From Longimicrobiales bacterium (GTDB taxonomy: Bacteria; Gemmatimonadota; Gemmatimonadetes; Longimicrobiales; Gaopeijiaceae): DNA of 64,000 bases. The stretch's first letter is position 1, and each line of letters starts with the position of its first letter. Both the position numbers and the translations under genes were made by a program. Shown piece by piece: positions 53,022 to 62,460 of this stretch. Location: positions 3,008,576 to 3,072,575 of the forward strand of contig OX639991.1 of assembly GCA_951828585.1 (NCBI GenBank), read 5' to 3'. The notes beneath the pieces were generated by a model, which did not search any database, was not told where the DNA came from, and was given only the letters and a program-made list of their open reading frames with translations.

Positions 53022-53723
53022 ATGTACCAGGCTCACTACTTCAAGACGGACGGTTCCGCGGGGTCGGAGGTGACGCTTCCGAGCTCCCTCTTCAACGGCG
53101 TGATCCACGAAGGTGCGCTGCACCAGGCGGTGACCGCCTTCCTGGCGAACCAGCGCCAAGGCAGCGCCTCCAAGAAGAACCGCAGCGCGGTCGCCGGCGG
53201 CAGCCGCAAGCCGTGGCGCCAGAAGGGCACCGGACGAGCCCGGCAGGGCACCATCCGCGCGGTCCAGTGGAGAGGTGGGGGCAGGGCGTTCCCCCCCCGG
53301 CCCCGCTCCTGGACCCGGCGGCTCCCGAAGCGGATCCGCGCCCTGGCGCGCACCTCGGCCTTCAACAGCCGGGCGGCGGCGGGACGGGTGGCCGTCATCG
53401 AGGGCTTCGACTTCGAGGCACCCAGGACACGCGAACTGACGGAACTGCTCGGCAAGCTCGACCAGCCCGGCAAGATCCTCTTCCTGACCCACGGCGTGAA
53501 CCGCGAACTCTACCTTTCGGGGCGCAACCTTCCCGGAGTGCGGGTCCTGCCCTTCGGCACCGAGTCGCCCTACGACGTGGTGTGGTCCGGGACGCTGGTG
53601 ATCGAGGAAGCCGCGCTGGAGGGCCTGGGCGACGCCCCCGAGCACGAAGACGAGCGCGCCAGGCGCCGGCCCCTGCAGCGTGAGAACGCGGCCGCGCCCG
53701 AAACGAACGGGGAGGAGGCCTGA
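53022..53723 (+). CDS. rplD: 50S ribosomal protein L4
   Basis: L4 (233 residues) lines the exit tunnel and, in some bacteria, represses the S10 operon. Signatures are SLFNGVIHEGALHQAVTAFLANQRQGSASKKNRSAVAGGSRKPWRQKGTGRARQG and the tunnel loop VQWRGGGRAFPPRPRSW. It starts at ATG 53022, 8 bp after a repeat, with no purine-rich ribosome site visible. The acidic C-terminal tail (LGDAPEHEDERARRRPLQRE) is longer than usual. It overlaps rplW by one base. Confidence 0.95.
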   Translation: MYQAHYFKTDGSAGSEVTLPSSLFNGVIHEGALHQAVTAFLANQRQGSASKKNRSAVAGGSRKPWRQKGTGRARQGTIRAVQWRGGGRAFPPRPRSWTRRLPKRIRALARTSAFNSRAAAGRVAVIEGFDFEAPRTRELTELLGKLDQPGKILFLTHGVNRELYLSGRNLPGVRVLPFGTESPYDVVWSGTLVIEEAALEGLGDAPEHEDERARRRPLQRENAAAPETNGEEA

Positions 53724-54031
53724 TGCGCGAAGCCTACGACGTGATCGTGGCTCCGGTCGTGACCGAGAAGACCACCGGGCAGATGGAAGCGAGCCTCTAC
53801 ACCTTCATCGTGAACGAGCGTGCCAACAAGCACGAGATCGCACGGGCGGTCGAGGCGCTCTGGGACGTCAGGGTGACGGATGTCCGCACCATGCGGTATC
53901 CGGGCAAGGCCAAGCGCGCGCTGCTGGGCCGAATGGTGAAGAACTGGGAGCTGGGCCGCACGTCGTCCTACAAGAAGGCGGTGGTGCAGCTGGTCCAGGG
54001 CGACGAAATCGAACTGTACGAGACGGGTTGA
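53723..54031 (+). CDS. rplW: 50S ribosomal protein L23
   Basis: L23 (102 residues) sits at the tunnel exit and binds trigger factor and SRP. It has [59 protein letters not shown], the typical fold and extended loop. The ATG overlaps the rplD stop by one base (TGATG), giving coupled translation. Confidence 0.95.
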   Translation: MREAYDVIVAPVVTEKTTGQMEASLYTFIVNERANKHEIARAVEALWDVRVTDVRTMRYPGKAKRALLGRMVKNWELGRTSSYKKAVVQLVQGDEIELYETG

Positions 54032-54035
54032 TCCG

Positions 54036-54875
54036 ATGGCGCTGAAGAAATTCAAACCCGTGACGCCCGGAACCCGCTTCCGGACGATCACCGCCCGGGA
54101 CGCGGTGACGCGCAAGGGCCCCGAGAAGTCGCTGACCGAGCCGTTGAAGCGCTCGGGCGGGCGCAACCACCATGGCCGGATCACCGTGCGCAGGCGGGGA
54201 GGCGGCAACAAGCGCCGCTACCGCAAGGTGGATTTCAAGCGCAACAAGCACGGTGTGCAGGGACGGATCGCCGAGATCGAATACGACCCCAACCGTTCAG
54301 CGCTCATTGCGCTGGTCCACTACGAGGACGGCGAGAAGCGCTACATTCTGTACGTGCGGGGAATGGGAGTCGGAGATCTGGTTTCGTCCGGACCCGACGC
54401 CGACATCCTTCCGGGCAACGCCCTGCCGCTCGACCGGATTCCCCTCGGCACCACCGTCCACAACGTGGAGATGAAGCCGGGCAAGGGTGGACAGATGGCC
54501 CGCAGCGCCGGAGCGGGTGTGCAGATCGTGGCCAAGGAGGGCGACTACGTCACGCTGCGCCTTCCCTCCACCGAGGTCCGCAGAATCCACAAGCGATGCC
54601 TGGCCACGGTGGGCCAGATCGGCAACGTGGACCACAGCCTCCAGTCGCTGGGCAAGGCGGGTGCGAGCCGGTGGCGGGGGCGTCGTCCCAAGGTGCGGGG
54701 CGTGGCCATGAACCCGGTCGACCATCCCCTGGGTGGGGGTGAGGGGAAGGCGTCCGGAGGCCGTCCGCCGGTGACCCCGTGGGGAAAGCCAGAGGGCACG
54801 AAGACCCGCAAGAAGAAGAAGCTGTCGAACAAGTTCATCGTCCGTGGACGCAAGCGCGGCAAGGCGACGCGCTGA
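54036..54875 (+). CDS. rplB: 50S ribosomal protein L2
   Basis: L2 (279 residues) is needed for subunit joining and peptide-bond formation. [30 protein letters not shown] is the N-terminal rRNA-binding part; [25 protein letters not shown] and [31 protein letters not shown] contain the conserved histidine region. It is complete, 4 bp after rplW. Confidence 0.97.
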   Translation: MALKKFKPVTPGTRFRTITARDAVTRKGPEKSLTEPLKRSGGRNHHGRITVRRRGGGNKRRYRKVDFKRNKHGVQGRIAEIEYDPNRSALIALVHYEDGEKRYILYVRGMGVGDLVSSGPDADILPGNALPLDRIPLGTTVHNVEMKPGKGGQMARSAGAGVQIVAKEGDYVTLRLPSTEVRRIHKRCLATVGQIGNVDHSLQSLGKAGASRWRGRRPKVRGVAMNPVDHPLGGGEGKASGGRPPVTPWGKPEGTKTRKKKKLSNKFIVRGRKRGKATR

Positions 54876-54905
54876 CCATGGGCCGCACGGAGTCCGGATA
54901 GAGCT

Positions 54906-55190
54906 ATGCCGCGAAGCGTCAAGAAGGGGCCGTTCATCGACGAGAAGCTACTCCGCAAGGTGGAGCTCATGAATGCGCGAAGCGAGAGAACGGTCATCAG
55001 GACCTGGTCCCGCTCGTCGACCATCTCGCCTGAATTCGTCGGGCACACCATCGCGGTCCACAACGGCAACAAGTTCATCCCCGTGTACATCAGCGAGAAC
55101 ATGGTCGGGCACAAACTCGGCGAGTTCTCCCCCACCCGGCTCTTCCGCGGGCACGGCGGCAAGCTGGCCGACAAGCGGGTGAGGAGGTGA
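54906..55190 (+). CDS. rpsS: 30S ribosomal protein S19
   Basis: S19 (94 residues) binds 16S rRNA in the head with S13. [71 protein letters not shown] is the standard sequence, ending [15 protein letters not shown] 54906 follows rplB by 30 bp. Confidence 0.97.
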   Translation: MPRSVKKGPFIDEKLLRKVELMNARSERTVIRTWSRSSTISPEFVGHTIAVHNGNKFIPVYISENMVGHKLGEFSPTRLFRGHGGKLADKRVRR

Positions 55191-55201
55191 TGGAGTTCGC
55201 C

Positions 55202-55555
55202 ATGGAAGCGCACGCGATCGCGAAGGAGATCAGGATGAGTCCCCGCAAGGTCCGGCTGGTTGCCGACCAGATCCGGGGACGCTCCGTGAACGAGGCCATG
55301 TCCCTGCTTCAGTTTTCGAAAAAGGCGGCCGCCATTCCCATGGGCAAGACGTTGCGGTCCGCCGTGGCCAACGCCCGGGAAAAGGCCGATGTGGAAGGGG
55401 ATTCCGTGGACATCGACGAGCTCGTGGTCAGCCGCGTATTCGTCGACGCGGGGCGCAGTCTGAAGCGATGGAGGGCGGGCGCGATGGGTCGGGCGAGCCC
55501 GCGGCGCCGGAGAACGAGCCACATCACCGTAGTCGTGACAGCGAAGGAGAATTAG
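55202..55555 (+). CDS. rplV: 50S ribosomal protein L22
   Basis: L22 (117 residues) lines the exit tunnel. The canonical start MEAHAIAKEIRMSPRKVRLVADQIRGRSVNEAM fits ATG 55202, which has a GGAG site 6 bp upstream; an ATG at 55190 overlapping the rpsS stop is the alternative. The tunnel loop WRAGAMGRASPRRRRTSHITVVV is intact. Confidence 0.95.
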   Translation: MEAHAIAKEIRMSPRKVRLVADQIRGRSVNEAMSLLQFSKKAAAIPMGKTLRSAVANAREKADVEGDSVDIDELVVSRVFVDAGRSLKRWRAGAMGRASPRRRRTSHITVVVTAKEN

Positions 55556-55558
55556 CGG

Positions 55559-56224
55559 ATGGGCCAGAAAACCCACCCCCACGGATTCCGGCTCGGAATC
55601 GTTACGGACTGGCATTCCAGATGGTACGCGGAGCGGGATCTGCCCAAGCTCCTGAAGGAAGACCAGGTCATACGCACCTACCTCCACCGGCGCCTGCACC
55701 ACGCTGCGCTGGCCACCGTCGAGATCGCGCGCAAGCCTTCCAAGCTGGTCGTCACGCTGCACACGGCACGCCCCGGCGTGGTGATCGGCAAGCGCGGCGC
55801 CGAGGTGGACAAGCTGCGCGACGAGCTGGCCGTGCTCACCAACAGTGAAGTGTCCGTGAACGTCGAGGAAATCAAGCGCCCCGAGATGAACGCGCGCCTG
55901 GTCGCCGACAACGTCGCCCACCAGATCCGGCAGCGCATCTCGTACCGGCGTGCCATGAAGCGCGCGGTCCAGTCGGCCATGCGCGCCGGCGCCGAGGGCA
56001 TCCGCATCCAGTGCGCGGGCCGGCTGGGCGGGGCCGAGATCGCCCGCAGGGAGGGATACAACGAGGGCCGCGTGCCCCTGCACACCCTGCGCGCCCGGAT
56101 CGACTACGCGCACGTGGATGCCCGCACGACGTACGGAGTGGTCGGCGTGAAGTGCTGGATCTTCAAGGGTGAAGTGATCGAGGACCGCTTCGGCCGCACG
56201 TACTCGGCCGGGCCGGGCGCCTGA
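55559..56224 (+). CDS. rpsC: 30S ribosomal protein S3
   Basis: S3 (221 residues) forms part of the mRNA entry site and helicase. It has [23 protein letters not shown], the KH domain [27 protein letters not shown], and [25 protein letters not shown]. It follows rplV after 3 bp. Confidence 0.97.
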   Translation: MGQKTHPHGFRLGIVTDWHSRWYAERDLPKLLKEDQVIRTYLHRRLHHAALATVEIARKPSKLVVTLHTARPGVVIGKRGAEVDKLRDELAVLTNSEVSVNVEEIKRPEMNARLVADNVAHQIRQRISYRRAMKRAVQSAMRAGAEGIRIQCAGRLGGAEIARREGYNEGRVPLHTLRARIDYAHVDARTTYGVVGVKCWIFKGEVIEDRFGRTYSAGPGA

Positions 56225-56242
56225 GGAGGGAGATAGAGAGCT

Positions 56243-56659
56243 ATGCTTGCACCAAAGCGGATACGGCGCAGGAAGACCCACAAGGGGAAGATGCGCGGCA
56301 AGGCGTACCGGGGGAACAAGGTCTCCTTCGGCGACTACGGCCTGCAGGCGCTCGAGGCGAGCTGGATCACCAACCGGCAGATCGAGTCGGCCCGTGTGGC
56401 GATCACCCGGCATGTGAGGAGGGGCGGGAAGGTGTGGATCCGGATCTTTCCGGACAAGCCCGTCACGAAGAAGCCGGCCGAGACCCGCATGGGAAAGGGG
56501 AAGGGCAACCCCGAGGAGTGGGTCGCGGTGGTGAAGCCCGGCCGCATCATGTTCGAGCTGGAGGGCGTTTCGGTCGAGAGAGCCCGGAGGGCCATGCAGC
56601 TGGCCTCCTTCAAACTGCCCGTGAAGACCCGTTTCGTCGAGCGGGAGACCCAGCTCTAG
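56243..56659 (+). CDS. rplP: 50S ribosomal protein L16
   Basis: L16 (138 residues) helps position A-site tRNA. It has [104 protein letters not shown], all family-typical. GAGGAGGGAG is the ribosome site. Confidence 0.97.
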   Translation: MLAPKRIRRRKTHKGKMRGKAYRGNKVSFGDYGLQALEASWITNRQIESARVAITRHVRRGGKVWIRIFPDKPVTKKPAETRMGKGKGNPEEWVAVVKPGRIMFELEGVSVERARRAMQLASFKLPVKTRFVERETQL

Positions 56660-56693
56660 GCGAGGAATCAAGGACCATCAGGAGAGCGATACA

Positions 56694-56903
56694 GTGAAGG
56701 CAGAAGAAGTCAGGGAGCTGGAAAACGCGGAGCTGGAGCACCGGCTGGGCGAGCTCAAGCTGGAGCAGTTCCGTCTCCGCTTCCGCAGTGCGGTCATGCA
56801 GCTCGAGAACCCCCGTCTGCGGCGGGAGATCAGGCGCGACATCGCCCGCATCAAGACGATTCTGCACGAGCGGCAGGCCGCTCACCCGGGTGGTGAAACA
56901 TGA
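56694..56903 (+). CDS. rpmC: 50S ribosomal protein L29
   Basis: The 69-residue protein (GTG start) is L29 at the exit tunnel: [56 protein letters not shown]. It overlaps rpsQ by ATGA. Confidence 0.93.
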   Translation: MKAEEVRELENAELEHRLGELKLEQFRLRFRSAVMQLENPRLRREIRRDIARIKTILHERQAAHPGGET

Positions 56904-57193
56904 GCGACGGAGCAAAGGAGACGGTGGTGACAGCGAGCAGCGATCGCAGGCGGCGCAAGATCCGCACGGGTGTCGTGGTTGGAGACCGGGCCGACAAGAC
57001 GGTCACCGTCATGGTTGAACGCCGTTTCGCCCACCCCCTCTACGGCAAGCAGGTCAAGCGCACGAAGAAATACCACGCGCACGACGAAGCGAACGAATAC
57101 CGCATGGGCGACATGGTCTCGATCATGGAGACGCGGCCGCTTTCGAAGACGAAGCGGTGGCGCGTGGTCGAACTGATCGAACGGCCCGACTAA
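56900..57193 (+). CDS. rpsQ: 30S ribosomal protein S17
   Basis: S17 (97 residues) binds 16S rRNA early in assembly. The core [47 protein letters not shown] has the OB-fold sequence of the family. About 16 residues precede it. It overlaps rpmC and is followed by rplN. Confidence 0.95.
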   Translation: MSDGAKETVVTASSDRRRRKIRTGVVVGDRADKTVTVMVERRFAHPLYGKQVKRTKKYHAHDEANEYRMGDMVSIMETRPLSKTKRWRVVELIERPD

Positions 57194-57223
57194 CGCCCGG
57201 CCGGCAGAAGACGAGAAGATCCG

Positions 57224-57592
57224 ATGATCCAACAGGAATCGATGCTGAAGATCGCCGACAACACGGGCGCCAAGCGGGCGCTCTGCATCCGTGTGCTCGG
57301 TGGGTCGAAGCGGCGCTACGCCCGAATCGGCGACCGGATCATAGTCACGATCAAGGACGCTGTCCCCAACGCGCCGGTGAAACGGGGCGAGGTTATGGAG
57401 GCGGTGGTCGTGCGCACGGCCAAGGAGATGCGGCGCCGCGACGGCACCTACATCCGCTTCGACGACAACGCGGCCGTGCTCATCAACGCGCAGAAGGAGC
57501 CCCGGGGAACGCGCATCTTCGGGCCGGTTGGCCGCGAACTCCGTGAAAAGCGCTATATGAGAATCGTCTCCCTGGCTCCGGAGGTGCTGTGA
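57224..57592 (+). CDS. rplN: 50S ribosomal protein L14
   Basis: L14 (122 residues) takes part in the intersubunit bridge. [49 protein letters not shown] and [29 protein letters not shown] are characteristic. It overlaps rplX by one base (TGATG). Confidence 0.97.
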   Translation: MIQQESMLKIADNTGAKRALCIRVLGGSKRRYARIGDRIIVTIKDAVPNAPVKRGEVMEAVVVRTAKEMRRRDGTYIRFDDNAAVLINAQKEPRGTRIFGPVGRELREKRYMRIVSLAPEVL

Positions 57593-57930
57593 TGGCTCGA
57601 AGCACGAGCAGAATCGCTAAGGGCGACCGGGTCCGTGTCATCCGCGGCAACCATCGCGACGCCGAGGGCACCGTGCTGAGGGTGCTCCGCAGGGAGGACC
57701 GGGTGGTGATCCAGGGCGTGAACATGCGCAAGCGCCACTCGCGGCCCACCCAGGCCAACCCCGAGGGCGGGATCATCACCTTCGAGGCGCCGATCCACAT
57801 GTCGAACGTAATGCTCGTCGAGCCCGCCAGCGGGGAGGCGAGCCGGATCCGCATTCGCGTCGAGCCGGACGGGCTCAAGGAGCGGATCGCGGTGAAGAGC
57901 GGCAACCCCATACCGAGGAGCCAGCCATGA
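57592..57930 (+). CDS. rplX: 50S ribosomal protein L24
   Basis: L24 (112 residues) starts 50S assembly. The KOW motif KGDRVRVIRGNHRDAEGTVLRVLRREDRVVIQGVNMRKRHSRP is clear. ATG 57592 overlaps the L14 stop; the end overlaps rplE by ATGA. Confidence 0.95.
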   Translation: MARSTSRIAKGDRVRVIRGNHRDAEGTVLRVLRREDRVVIQGVNMRKRHSRPTQANPEGGIITFEAPIHMSNVMLVEPASGEASRIRIRVEPDGLKERIAVKSGNPIPRSQP

Positions 57931-58565
57931 CGCCCCGCAAGTCGGCCAAGCGCAACGGTGGGCCGTCCGGGAGCAGGTCGCCCGTTGCGATCGAACCCCG
58001 CCTGCTGACCCACTACAAGGATGTCGGGCGGCCCGCGCTCCAGGAGCAGTTCGGCTTCGCGAACCTCCATCAGATCCCGCAGATCGTCAAGGTGACGCTG
58101 AATGTCGGCGTCGGAGAAGCAAGCCGCGACCGGAAGCTCATAGAGTCGGTCGTCGGCGAGTTGGCCGTGATTGCGGGCCAGAAGGCCGTCATCACCCGGG
58201 CCCGGCGGTCCATCTCCAACTTCCGCCTCCGCGAGGGCATGCCGGTCGGGGCGACGGTGACGCTGCGTCGGCGCGGGATGTGGGAGTTCCTGGACCGCTT
58301 TATCTCGGTTGCGGTGCCGCGGATCCGCGACTTCCGGGGCCTGAACACGCGCTCCTTCGACGGCCGGGGCAACTACACCGTCGGCATCAGGGAGCAGATC
58401 ATCTTCCCCGAGGTCGACTACGACAAGGTGAGACAGATTCACGGCATGGATGTGACCGTGGTCACGTCGACCGACAAGGACGACCAGGCGTACGCCCTCC
58501 TGCGGCAGTTGGGGTTCCCCTTCAGAGGCGAAGTCCCGGTCATCATAGGGGCGCACAACTCATGA
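57927..58565 (+). CDS. rplE: 50S ribosomal protein L5
   Basis: L5 (212 residues) binds 5S rRNA. After a basic 20-residue extension (MTPRKSAKRNGGPSGSRSPV), the family sequence follows: HYKDVGRPALQEQFGFANLHQIPQIVKVTLNVGVGEASRDRK and GATVTLRRRGMWEFLDRFISVAVPRIRDFRGL. Normally rpsN comes next; only 55 bp without a gene separate it from rpsH. Confidence 0.96.
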   Translation: MTPRKSAKRNGGPSGSRSPVAIEPRLLTHYKDVGRPALQEQFGFANLHQIPQIVKVTLNVGVGEASRDRKLIESVVGELAVIAGQKAVITRARRSISNFRLREGMPVGATVTLRRRGMWEFLDRFISVAVPRIRDFRGLNTRSFDGRGNYTVGIREQIIFPEVDYDKVRQIHGMDVTVVTSTDKDDQAYALLRQLGFPFRGEVPVIIGAHNS

Positions 58566-58620
58566 AGCTGCGAGAAGACGGCGAGACGCGAGCTAGCTCG
58601 AAAGAGGACACGAACCGACC

Positions 58621-59013
58621 ATGATGACCGATCCCATCGCGGACATGCTAACCCGGATACGGAACGCCGGCAGCGCGGGACACCGCTGGGCCGACGTGCC
58701 GCTGTCCAAACTGAAGGTCGAGGTGGCGCGGCTCCTCAAGGAGAACGCGTACGTCCACGACTACAAGGTGCTGAACGACGGCAAGCACGGCATCGTCCGC
58801 GTCTACCTGAAGTATCATGAAGGTAGACACGTCATCCGCCGCATCCAACGCGTTTCGCGTCCCGGGTGGCGCCGTTACGTCGGGGTCGACGAGGTCCCGC
58901 GCATCCGCAACGGACTCGGAATGGCCGTGCTCTCCACCTCGCGGGGCCTCCTTTCGGACCGCGGCGCGCGTGAGGCGCGGGTCGGCGGCGAAATCCTCGC
59001 GGTCATCTGGTAG
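58621..59013 (+). CDS. rpsH: 30S ribosomal protein S8
   Basis: S8 (130 residues) binds helix 21 of 16S rRNA and regulates the spc operon in E. coli. MMTDPIADMLTRIRNA, VPLSKLKVEVARLLKENAYV and the C-terminal GLGMAVLSTSRGLLSDRGAREARVGGEILAVIW are typical. ATG 58621 is used; the next codon is also ATG. Confidence 0.97.
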   Translation: MMTDPIADMLTRIRNAGSAGHRWADVPLSKLKVEVARLLKENAYVHDYKVLNDGKHGIVRVYLKYHEGRHVIRRIQRVSRPGWRRYVGVDEVPRIRNGLGMAVLSTSRGLLSDRGAREARVGGEILAVIW

Positions 59014-59022
59014 GGGGTCTCC

Positions 59023-59571
59023 ATGTCACGCATTGGCAAGCAACCGGTCGCGATCCCCGCGGGTGTGACCGTCACGCTGGAGGGCCAGCGGTTCGCGGCG
59101 AAGGGTCCCAAGGGCGAACTCGAATTGCAGGTGCGCGCTCCCATAGCGGTGGGCTGGGGCGCCGAGGAGGGGAAGACGGTCGTCGTCACCCGTCCCGACG
59201 ACCAGACGGAGAACCGGGCGCTGCACGGCCTTACCCGTTCGCTGGTGGCCAACATCGTCGAGGGTGTCAGCCAGGGCTTCAGCAAGACCCTCGAGATCGT
59301 CGGCGTGGGATACCGGGCCCGGGTCCAGGGCTCCGGGCTCCGGCTCAGCCTGGGTTTCTCGCACACGATCGAGTTTCCGGCGCCGAAAGGGATTAGCTTC
59401 GAGGTGCCGAATCAGACGACGATCGTCGTCAGGGGCGCCGACAAGCAGCAGGTGGGCCACACGGCCGCGGTAATCCGCGCGTTTCGTCCCCCGGAGCCAT
59501 ACAAGGGCAAAGGTGTGAGATACAAAGGTGAGTACGTCCGGCGGAAGGCCGGCAAGACGGCCGCATCATGA
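59023..59571 (+). CDS. rplF: 50S ribosomal protein L6
   Basis: L6 (182 residues) has [34 protein letters not shown] and the C-terminal signature [24 protein letters not shown] (here [16 protein letters not shown]). It follows rpsH and overlaps rplR by ATGA. It binds 23S rRNA near the factor-binding site. Confidence 0.97.
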   Translation: MSRIGKQPVAIPAGVTVTLEGQRFAAKGPKGELELQVRAPIAVGWGAEEGKTVVVTRPDDQTENRALHGLTRSLVANIVEGVSQGFSKTLEIVGVGYRARVQGSGLRLSLGFSHTIEFPAPKGISFEVPNQTTIVVRGADKQQVGHTAAVIRAFRPPEPYKGKGVRYKGEYVRRKAGKTAAS

Positions 59572-59960
59572 CCAGGATCAAACCCAGCAAACTGAGGAAG
59601 AGCCGCCAGCTCCAGCGCCGGCGACGCCACACTCGTATCCGCAAGAGGGTGCACGGCACCTCTGAGCGCCCGCGTCTGGTCGTGTACCGGTCGCTGAGAA
59701 ACATCGAAGGGCAACTGGTCGACGACGACGGTCGGCGGACGCTCGTCGGTCTCTCGACGCTGGCGGCTGAGCTGAAAGGCGGCGAGCCGGGCGACGGCTA
59801 CCGCAAGGTGGAAGCGGCCAGGGCGGCCGGAAAGCTGCTCGCGGAGCGGGCACGAGACCAGGGAGTCACCGCCGTCGTCTTCGACCGCGGCGGCTTCCGT
59901 TATCATGGACGAGTCAAGGCCTTCGCGGAAGGCGCGCGGGCGGGAGGGTTGGTCTTCTGA
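59568..59960 (+). CDS. rplR: 50S ribosomal protein L18
   Basis: L18 (130 residues) binds 5S r[51 protein letters not shown] and [22 protein letters not shown] are typical. It overlaps rplF and, by one base, rpsE. Confidence 0.96.
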   Translation: MTRIKPSKLRKSRQLQRRRRHTRIRKRVHGTSERPRLVVYRSLRNIEGQLVDDDGRRTLVGLSTLAAELKGGEPGDGYRKVEAARAAGKLLAERARDQGVTAVVFDRGGFRYHGRVKAFAEGARAGGLVF

Positions 59961-60478
59961 TGGCCAGGGACAAGCGACGGCCGGAGGGCGCGGAACAGGT
60001 AGAAAACGTGATCCACATCAATCGCGTGGCGAAGGTCGTCAAGGGCGGCCGCCGGTTCTCCTTCACCGCGCTGGTCGCGGTGGGCAACCAGTCCGGACGG
60101 GTGGGGATCGCGCACGCCAAGGCGAACGAGGTCGCGGAGGCGATCCGCAAGGCTTTCGAGCAAGCGCGCCACAACATGGTCGACATCCCGGTCCTGCGCG
60201 GCACCATCCCCCACGAGATCGTCGGGCGCTGGGGTGCGGGGCGGGTGCTCATGCGGCCGGCCGCGCCGGGAACGGGCGTGATCGCCGGCGGCCCGGTGCG
60301 CGCGGTCATGGAGGCCGCGGGCATCACCGACGTGCTGACCAAGAGCTTGGGAACCAACAACCCGATCAACGTGGTCCGCGCGACCGTGCAGGGGCTCGAG
60401 AATCTGGTTACCGCTTACGATGTGGCGGCCGAGCGGGGGATCAGCGTTGAGGAACTCGGAGTGGGAAGACGTGGCTGA
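59960..60478 (+). CDS. rpsE: 30S ribosomal protein S5
   Basis: S5 (172 residues) contributes to mRNA entry and decoding accuracy. [41 protein letters not shown], and [53 protein letters not shown], are characteristic. It overlaps the rpmD start by 8 bp. Confidence 0.97.
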   Translation: MARDKRRPEGAEQVENVIHINRVAKVVKGGRRFSFTALVAVGNQSGRVGIAHAKANEVAEAIRKAFEQARHNMVDIPVLRGTIPHEIVGRWGAGRVLMRPAAPGTGVIAGGPVRAVMEAAGITDVLTKSLGTNNPINVVRATVQGLENLVTAYDVAAERGISVEELGVGRRG

Positions 60479-60656
60479 CAGGATCAGGATTACCCAGGTA
60501 CGCAGCGGTGTGGGACGCCAGAAGATCCAGCGTCGCACCCTGAGGGCGCTCGGAATACGGCGTCACCAGCAGTCCGTGGAGCACGACGACACGCCCGCGA
60601 TCCGGGGAATGATCGCCAAGGTGGACTATCTCGTAGAAGTCACGGAGGTGGACTGA
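60471..60656 (+). CDS. rpmD: 50S ribosomal protein L30
   Basis: The 61-residue L30 starts at a GTG inside the end of rps[57 protein letters not shown]. The [13 protein letters not shown]-type helix is the family signature. rplO follows after 3 bp. Confidence 0.93.
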   Translation: MADRIRITQVRSGVGRQKIQRRTLRALGIRRHQQSVEHDDTPAIRGMIAKVDYLVEVTEVD

Positions 60657-60659
60657 GCA

Positions 60660-61118
60660 ATGATTGAACTGCACAACCTGCGCGCCCCCAAGGGCTCCCG
60701 CCGCAACCGGAAAAGGGTTGGCCGCGGTCCCGGATCGGGCAAGGGCAAGACATCCGGCAGGGGCGAGAACGGCCAGAACTCGCGCTCCGGCGGCGGAGTG
60801 CCCGCATGGTTCGAGGGCGGGCAGATGCCGCTGCAGCGCCGCATCCCGAAGCGCGGCTTCAAGAATCGCAACCGGGTGGAGTACCAGGTCGTGAATGTGG
60901 GCGACCTGCACATCGTGGATGGCGATGCGACGCCCGAATCGCTCAGGGCGGCCGGGCTGATCCGGTCACTCCGGCGTCCGGTCAAGATCCTGGGCACGGG
61001 AGAGGTCGAAGGGCCCGTCAACTGCACGGTCCACGGCATGTCCGCAACTGCGCGGCGGAAGATCGAGGCCGCGGGGGGCTCGGTAACCGTTCTTCCCCTG
61101 CTCGGGGGCGACGAATAG
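60660..61118 (+). CDS. rplO: 50S ribosomal protein L15
   Basis: L15 (152 residues) has LHNLRAPKGSRRNRKRVGRGPGSGKGKTSGRGENGQNSRSGGGVPAWFEGGQMPLQRRIPKRGF at the N-terminus and a C-terminal domain ending VTVLPLLGG. The flexible Gly/Arg/Lys N-terminus enters the 23S core. It lies upstream of secY as usual. Confidence 0.96.
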   Translation: MIELHNLRAPKGSRRNRKRVGRGPGSGKGKTSGRGENGQNSRSGGGVPAWFEGGQMPLQRRIPKRGFKNRNRVEYQVVNVGDLHIVDGDATPESLRAAGLIRSLRRPVKILGTGEVEGPVNCTVHGMSATARRKIEAAGGSVTVLPLLGGDE

Positions 61119-61145
61119 TGCGATTGAACGGGGGGGTGTCCGAAG

Positions 61146-62459
61146 ATGGCTAATCCGATCCCGAACCTTTTCCGGGCTCCGGAGCTGAAGAAGAAGATCC
61201 TCTTCACGCTTCTCATGATGTTCATCTACCGGATCGGGTCGCACATTACCGTTCCGGGCATCGACGTGGGGGCGCTGCAGGCGTTCACCGCACAGTTCGA
61301 CAACACGTTCCTCGGCGTCTACGACATGTTCGTGGGCCAGGGGCTCAGCCGGGCGACGATCTTCGCGCTCGGGATCATGCCGTACATTTCGGCCAGCATT
61401 ATGTTTCAGTTGCTGGCCGCGGTCTTCCCGACGGTCGAGAAGCTGCAGAAGGAGGGTGAGGAAGGGCGCAAGAAGCTCACCCAGTGGACGCGCTACACGA
61501 CCGTGTTGCTGTGCGTCATCCAGGCCTACGCCTACGCCTCCTTCCTGCAAAACCTGGGGGGCGCGGTCAACAACCCGGGAATGACCTTCGCCTTCACGAC
61601 CGTGGTGGTTCTCACCGTCGGTGGCGTGTTCATCATGTGGATGGGTGAGCAGATTACGGAGCGCGGCCTCGGAAACGGCATGTCGCTCATGATCTTCTTC
61701 TCGATCATCCAGGGATTCCCGGCCGCGGCGGCCCGCACCTGGGAGAGTGTGGCCGCGGGGGAAATCGGCCTCCCCGCGCTCATCGCGCTCCTCGCGGTGA
61801 TCGTCGGAATCACGGCCGGTGTCGTCGCCATGACGATGGCGGCCCGCAAGATCCCCATTCAGATTCCCAGGAAGGTCGTGGGGCGGGGCCGGATCAGGGA
61901 GGGTCAGAAGAGCTTCATCCCGCTGCGCGTGAACTCCGCGGGGGTGATGCCCATCATCTTCGCCCAGTCCTTCATCGTGGTGCCCGGGACGATCGCCGCC
62001 TTCAGCTCGATCGGGATCTTCACGGAGCTCTCGGACATCTTCCAGCAGGGAACCTGGCCCTACACGATCACCTATGGGGCGCTCATCATCTTCTTCGCGT
62101 ATTTCTACACGGCCATCATCTTCAATCCGGTGGACCTGGCGGAGAATCTCAAGAAGCAGGGCGCCTTCATCCCGGGCGTGAAGCCCGGTGCGCGCACCGC
62201 AGAGTACATCGACCGAATCCTCACCCGCGTAACCCTCCCGGGCTCCCTCTACCTGGCGATCATTGCGCTGCTGCCCTTCTGGATCCTGGACATCTTCAGC
62301 ATCCAGACCTTCCTCTTCGGCGGCACCAGCCTCCTGATCGTGGTAGGGGTGGGACTCGACACCGTGCAGCAGGCCCAGCAGGACCTTCTCCTGCGCCGCT
62401 ATGACGGCTTCATGAAGAAGGGGCGGGTTAAGATGCGCGGACGCGGGCGCTACATGTAG
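61146..62459 (+). CDS. secY: Preprotein translocase subunit SecY
   Basis: SecY (437 residues) is the channel of the Sec translocon with ten membrane helices. FTLLMMFIYRIGSHITVPGID is helix 1. LGIMPYISASIMFQLLAAVFPTVEKLQKEGEEGRKKLTQWTRYTT follows, as does the plug and lateral-gate region. The cytoplasmic loop RVNSAGVMPIIFAQSFIVVPG is intact. SecE is at 34708. The adk gene begins one base after the stop. Confidence 0.97.
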   Translation: MANPIPNLFRAPELKKKILFTLLMMFIYRIGSHITVPGIDVGALQAFTAQFDNTFLGVYDMFVGQGLSRATIFALGIMPYISASIMFQLLAAVFPTVEKLQKEGEEGRKKLTQWTRYTTVLLCVIQAYAYASFLQNLGGAVNNPGMTFAFTTVVVLTVGGVFIMWMGEQITERGLGNGMSLMIFFSIIQGFPAAAARTWESVAAGEIGLPALIALLAVIVGITAGVVAMTMAARKIPIQIPRKVVGRGRIREGQKSFIPLRVNSAGVMPIIFAQSFIVVPGTIAAFSSIGIFTELSDIFQQGTWPYTITYGALIIFFAYFYTAIIFNPVDLAENLKKQGAFIPGVKPGARTAEYIDRILTRVTLPGSLYLAIIALLPFWILDIFSIQTFLFGGTSLLIVVGVGLDTVQQAQQDLLLRRYDGFMKKGRVKMRGRGRYM

Positions 62460-62460
62460 G

